A DNA stretch of 8,495 nt from Chitinophagaceae bacterium (GTDB lineage: Bacteria > Bacteroidota > Bacteroidia > Chitinophagales > Chitinophagaceae). Shown piece after piece: positions 7,474-8,495 of the stretch. The position numbers and the translations under genes were made by a program. The DNA is taken from NCBI GenBank assembly GCA_023251335.1, contig JAHEZA010000074.1, positions 1 through 8,495 on the forward strand. The letters run 5' to 3'. Every line of letters begins with the position of its first letter. Position 1 is the first letter of the stretch. The notes under the pieces were generated by a model that saw only the letters and a list, made by a program, of their open reading frames with translations, searched no databases and was not told the DNA's origin.

Positions 7474-7601
7474 GTCCGGCTAAAAATTATCAATTCAATG
7501 AATCACTTGTTGGTATTAAGTTTCACGGCCCCTCTCCTTCGGAGAGGGGGTTGGGGGTGAGGTCAATACCAGTTCAGTTTTCATCGGGTTAGCCGGACCA
7601 T
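7471..7601. repeat. Structured intergenic repeat element with terminal inverted repeats (MITE-like)
   Basis: This 131-bp stretch has three nested inverted repeats. The outer pair is ATTGTCCGGCTAA (7471-7483) and TTAGCCGGACCAT (7589-7601), 13 bp with one mismatch and a perfect 10-bp core. The middle pair is TGGTATT (7511-7517) and AATACCA (7565-7571). The inner pair is the C/G-rich hairpin listed separately. No ORF of note lies inside. The layout resembles a small non-autonomous mobile element or a repetitive extragenic palindrome. It separates the channel gene from the oxidoreductase gene, and its RNA would fold strongly enough to affect read-through. The inverted repeats are seen directly; mobility is inferred. 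Confidence 0.6.
7529..7562. repeat. CCCCTCTCC/GGAGAGGGG hairpin with GGGGGTGAGG tail, dispersed-repeat type
   Basis: A perfect 9-bp stem, CCCCTCTCC (7529-7537) and GGAGAGGGG (7541-7549), closes a TTC loop. It is followed by GTTGGGGGTGAGG. From general knowledge, this hairpin with a G-rich tail recurs as an intergenic repeat in many Bacteroidota and some other phyla. Read on the minus strand it sits 64 nt beyond the stop of the channel gene and could stall transcription, but no U-run follows, so it is not a standard intrinsic terminator. Its G/C content contrasts sharply with the surrounding A/T. Confidence 0.75.
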
Positions 7602-7605
7602 ATAC

Positions 7606-7621
7606 TTTTTATTTAATTATT
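7606..7621 (+). repeat. Right copy of the 16-bp direct repeat
   Basis: This is identical to 7458-7473. The copy overlaps the last three codons (Asn-Asn-stop) of the channel gene, so if it is a target duplication the element inserted at the very end of that gene. It lies 4 bp beyond the extended right inverted repeat, whereas the left copy touches its repeat, so the symmetry is imperfect. Confidence 0.6.
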
Positions 7622-8239
7622 TTTTTTACGAAATGCCGGTAATTCCCAATGATAGTAAAGCGCCAGGATACGCAGCGTGCAACAGAGCAAAAAACCGGCA
7701 AGGAATGTCCAGTCACTATACCAGTTAAAATAATTTCCCAACACTACCACGCCTGCGCCTGCCAATGCCGCCGATGCATAAATTTCTTTTTCCAAAATCA
7801 CTGGAATGCGATTAAGCAAAACATCGCGCATCACGCCGCCACCAACTGCAGTAATCATTCCGAGCAACGCGGCTACTTCATAATTATGTCCATATTCCAA
7901 CGCTTTCTGCGCGCCGGAAACGGCAAAGAGCGATAAACCCAATGCATCAAATAACAGCACCGGGCGATTGAGCCAATTCGAGAGCGAATTCAAACTCATC
8001 GTTATGATGGCGGCAATCATTGCAACGGTTAAATAACGCCAGTCCGATATTCCCGCAGGCGGCACTGCACCGATACACAAATCCCTGATAATGCCACCAC
8101 CACAGGCAACCGTAAACGCAACCACCAAAACACCAAATACATCCAGGCCTTTGTCTTTCGCGGCCACAGCGCCACTTATAGCAAATGCGAAAGTGCCGGC
8201 CAGGTCAATAAATGTATAAAGCGAATGCAGGTAATTCAT
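7613..8239 (-). CDS. Trimeric intracellular cation (TRIC)/UPF0126 channel family membrane protein
   Basis: This 208-residue, very hydrophobic protein has about seven membrane helices and an internal duplication typical of the family (Escherichia coli YicG and animal TRIC channels are relatives). Each half has a glycine-rich signature, CGGGIIRDLCIGAVPP (46-61) and VGGGVMRDVLLNRIPVIL (132-149), and a matching LAGTFAFAISGAVAAKDKGLD (13-33) / ALGLSLFAVSGAQKALEYG (99-117) helix pair. Characterised bacterial homologues form trimeric monovalent-cation channels in the inner membrane; the physiological role here is unknown. Length is typical. The last codons overlap a copy of the 16-bp direct repeat, and the C-terminus ends in basic/polar RKKNN. 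The start lies 30 bp after the remains of an amidohydrolase gene, so its promoter may lie upstream of that relic. Confidence 0.93.
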   Translation of the reverse strand: MNYLHSLYTFIDLAGTFAFAISGAVAAKDKGLDVFGVLVVAFTVACGGGIIRDLCIGAVPPAGISDWRYLTVAMIAAIITMSLNSLSNWLNRPVLLFDALGLSLFAVSGAQKALEYGHNYEVAALLGMITAVGGGVMRDVLLNRIPVILEKEIYASAALAGAGVVVLGNYFNWYSDWTFLAGFLLCCTLRILALYYHWELPAFRKKNN

Positions 8240-8269
8240 GATGCAATTGATTTTTTAATTCAGCCATAC

Positions 8270-8413
8270 TGGCAATTTTGGCAGCACGAAATTCCTGCAT
8301 GGATAATTCAGGATGCTGGTGAATGTCTTTATAAATTTCTTCTGATTCAGGAGCAGCTTATTCGTGAAGCCGTCGAAATTATTGTTGAATGATTTGATTT
8401 GAGTGGCTTCCAT
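8270..8413 (-). pseudogene. 5' relic of an M20-family amidohydrolase gene, frameshifted and truncated
   Basis: Reading from ATG at 8413 gives 52 codons to a stop at 8255-8257, but only the first 20 or so (MEATQIKSFNN...FTNKL) look like the start of this protein. Another frame, open from about 8356, reads PESEEIYKDIHQHPELSMQEF then RAAKIAS. That is the N-terminal signature of M20 amidohydrolases/peptidases (xLYxDLHxHPELSxQExRTA). Joining the frames with one added base near 8350-8353 gives KLL-PESEEIYKDIHQHP, so a single-base deletion explains the break. The match fades near 8270, and the expected remaining 350 or so residues, including the metal-binding sites, are absent because the channel gene starts at 8239. 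This is a dead gene fragment; a sequencing error could explain the frameshift but not the truncation. The exact end is approximate. Confidence 0.75.
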
Positions 8414-8484
8414 AGCTTTTAATTATTTAATTGAAAAGATGATATAGAAGGAGAAAAAAAATTACGTCTGCCGGAAACTTTCAT

Positions 8485-8492
8485 CAAATTTA
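8485..8492 (-). promoter_or_regulatory. Candidate -7 promoter element upstream of the amidohydrolase relic
   Basis: On the minus strand this reads TAAATTTG, an exact TAnnTTTG match, 71 bp upstream of the relic's ATG at 8413. The -33 element would lie beyond the window edge. If active, it would drive the relic and, by read-through, the channel gene. The rest of 8414-8484 shows nothing else identifiable. Confidence 0.4.
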
Positions 8493-8495
8493 TAA

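Noticed and set aside
7529..7549. Intrinsic terminator for the channel gene
   Set aside because: The stem is strong, but no U-run follows in the direction of transcription and the sequence matches a dispersed repeat type, so it was called a repeat instead.
7471..7601. CRISPR or riboswitch in the structured gap
   Set aside because: There are no regularly spaced direct repeats, and the nested palindromes are explained better by an extragenic repeat element than by a known riboswitch fold.

Overview
The window looks like chromosomal DNA from a member of the Bacteroidota, probably Chitinophagia-like. The evidence is the AT-rich intergenic sequence, start codons with no recognisable Shine-Dalgarno, several matches to the phylum's TAnnTTTG -7 promoter element, a CCCCTCTCC...GGAGAGGGG repeat of a type common in this phylum, and the character of the proteins. 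The genus cannot be fixed from sequence alone. No rRNA, tRNA, CRISPR array, transposase or phage gene was seen.

Left end (1-2027, minus strand): a two-gene operon. A cytosolic histidine kinase with an N-terminal CRP-like sensor fold is followed 22 bp later by a response regulator that runs off the left edge. The visible 206 residues are a receiver domain plus a glutaredoxin-like segment. This is the arrangement of the 'fused response regulator/thioredoxin-disulfide reductase' family, so the pair probably couples phosphorelay signalling to thiol redox chemistry. The reductase part would lie outside the window.

Middle (2028-6117): a divergent intergenic region separates the kinase from the only plus-strand gene, a membrane fatty-acid hydroxylase/sterol desaturase family enzyme with the full set of histidine motifs. 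It converges on a minus-strand gene for an unrecognised exported protein of 340 residues. Upstream of that is a typical two-HKD cardiolipin synthase. The hydroxylase and the synthase both point to membrane lipid metabolism, but nothing shows that they are co-regulated.

Right end (6118-8495, all minus strand): a luciferase-like (LLM) flavin-dependent oxidoreductase and a TRIC/UPF0126 cation-channel family protein are separated by a compact, strongly structured repeat element. The element has nested inverted repeats and lies between two copies of a 16-bp direct repeat. Just upstream of the channel gene is the frameshifted, truncated 5' end of an M20-family amidohydrolase gene. The rest of that gene is absent, and its promoter may now serve the channel gene.

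Most of the window is ordinary accessory metabolism. The parts most worth following up are the kinase/RR-reductase redox module, the structured repeat and the amidohydrolase relic.
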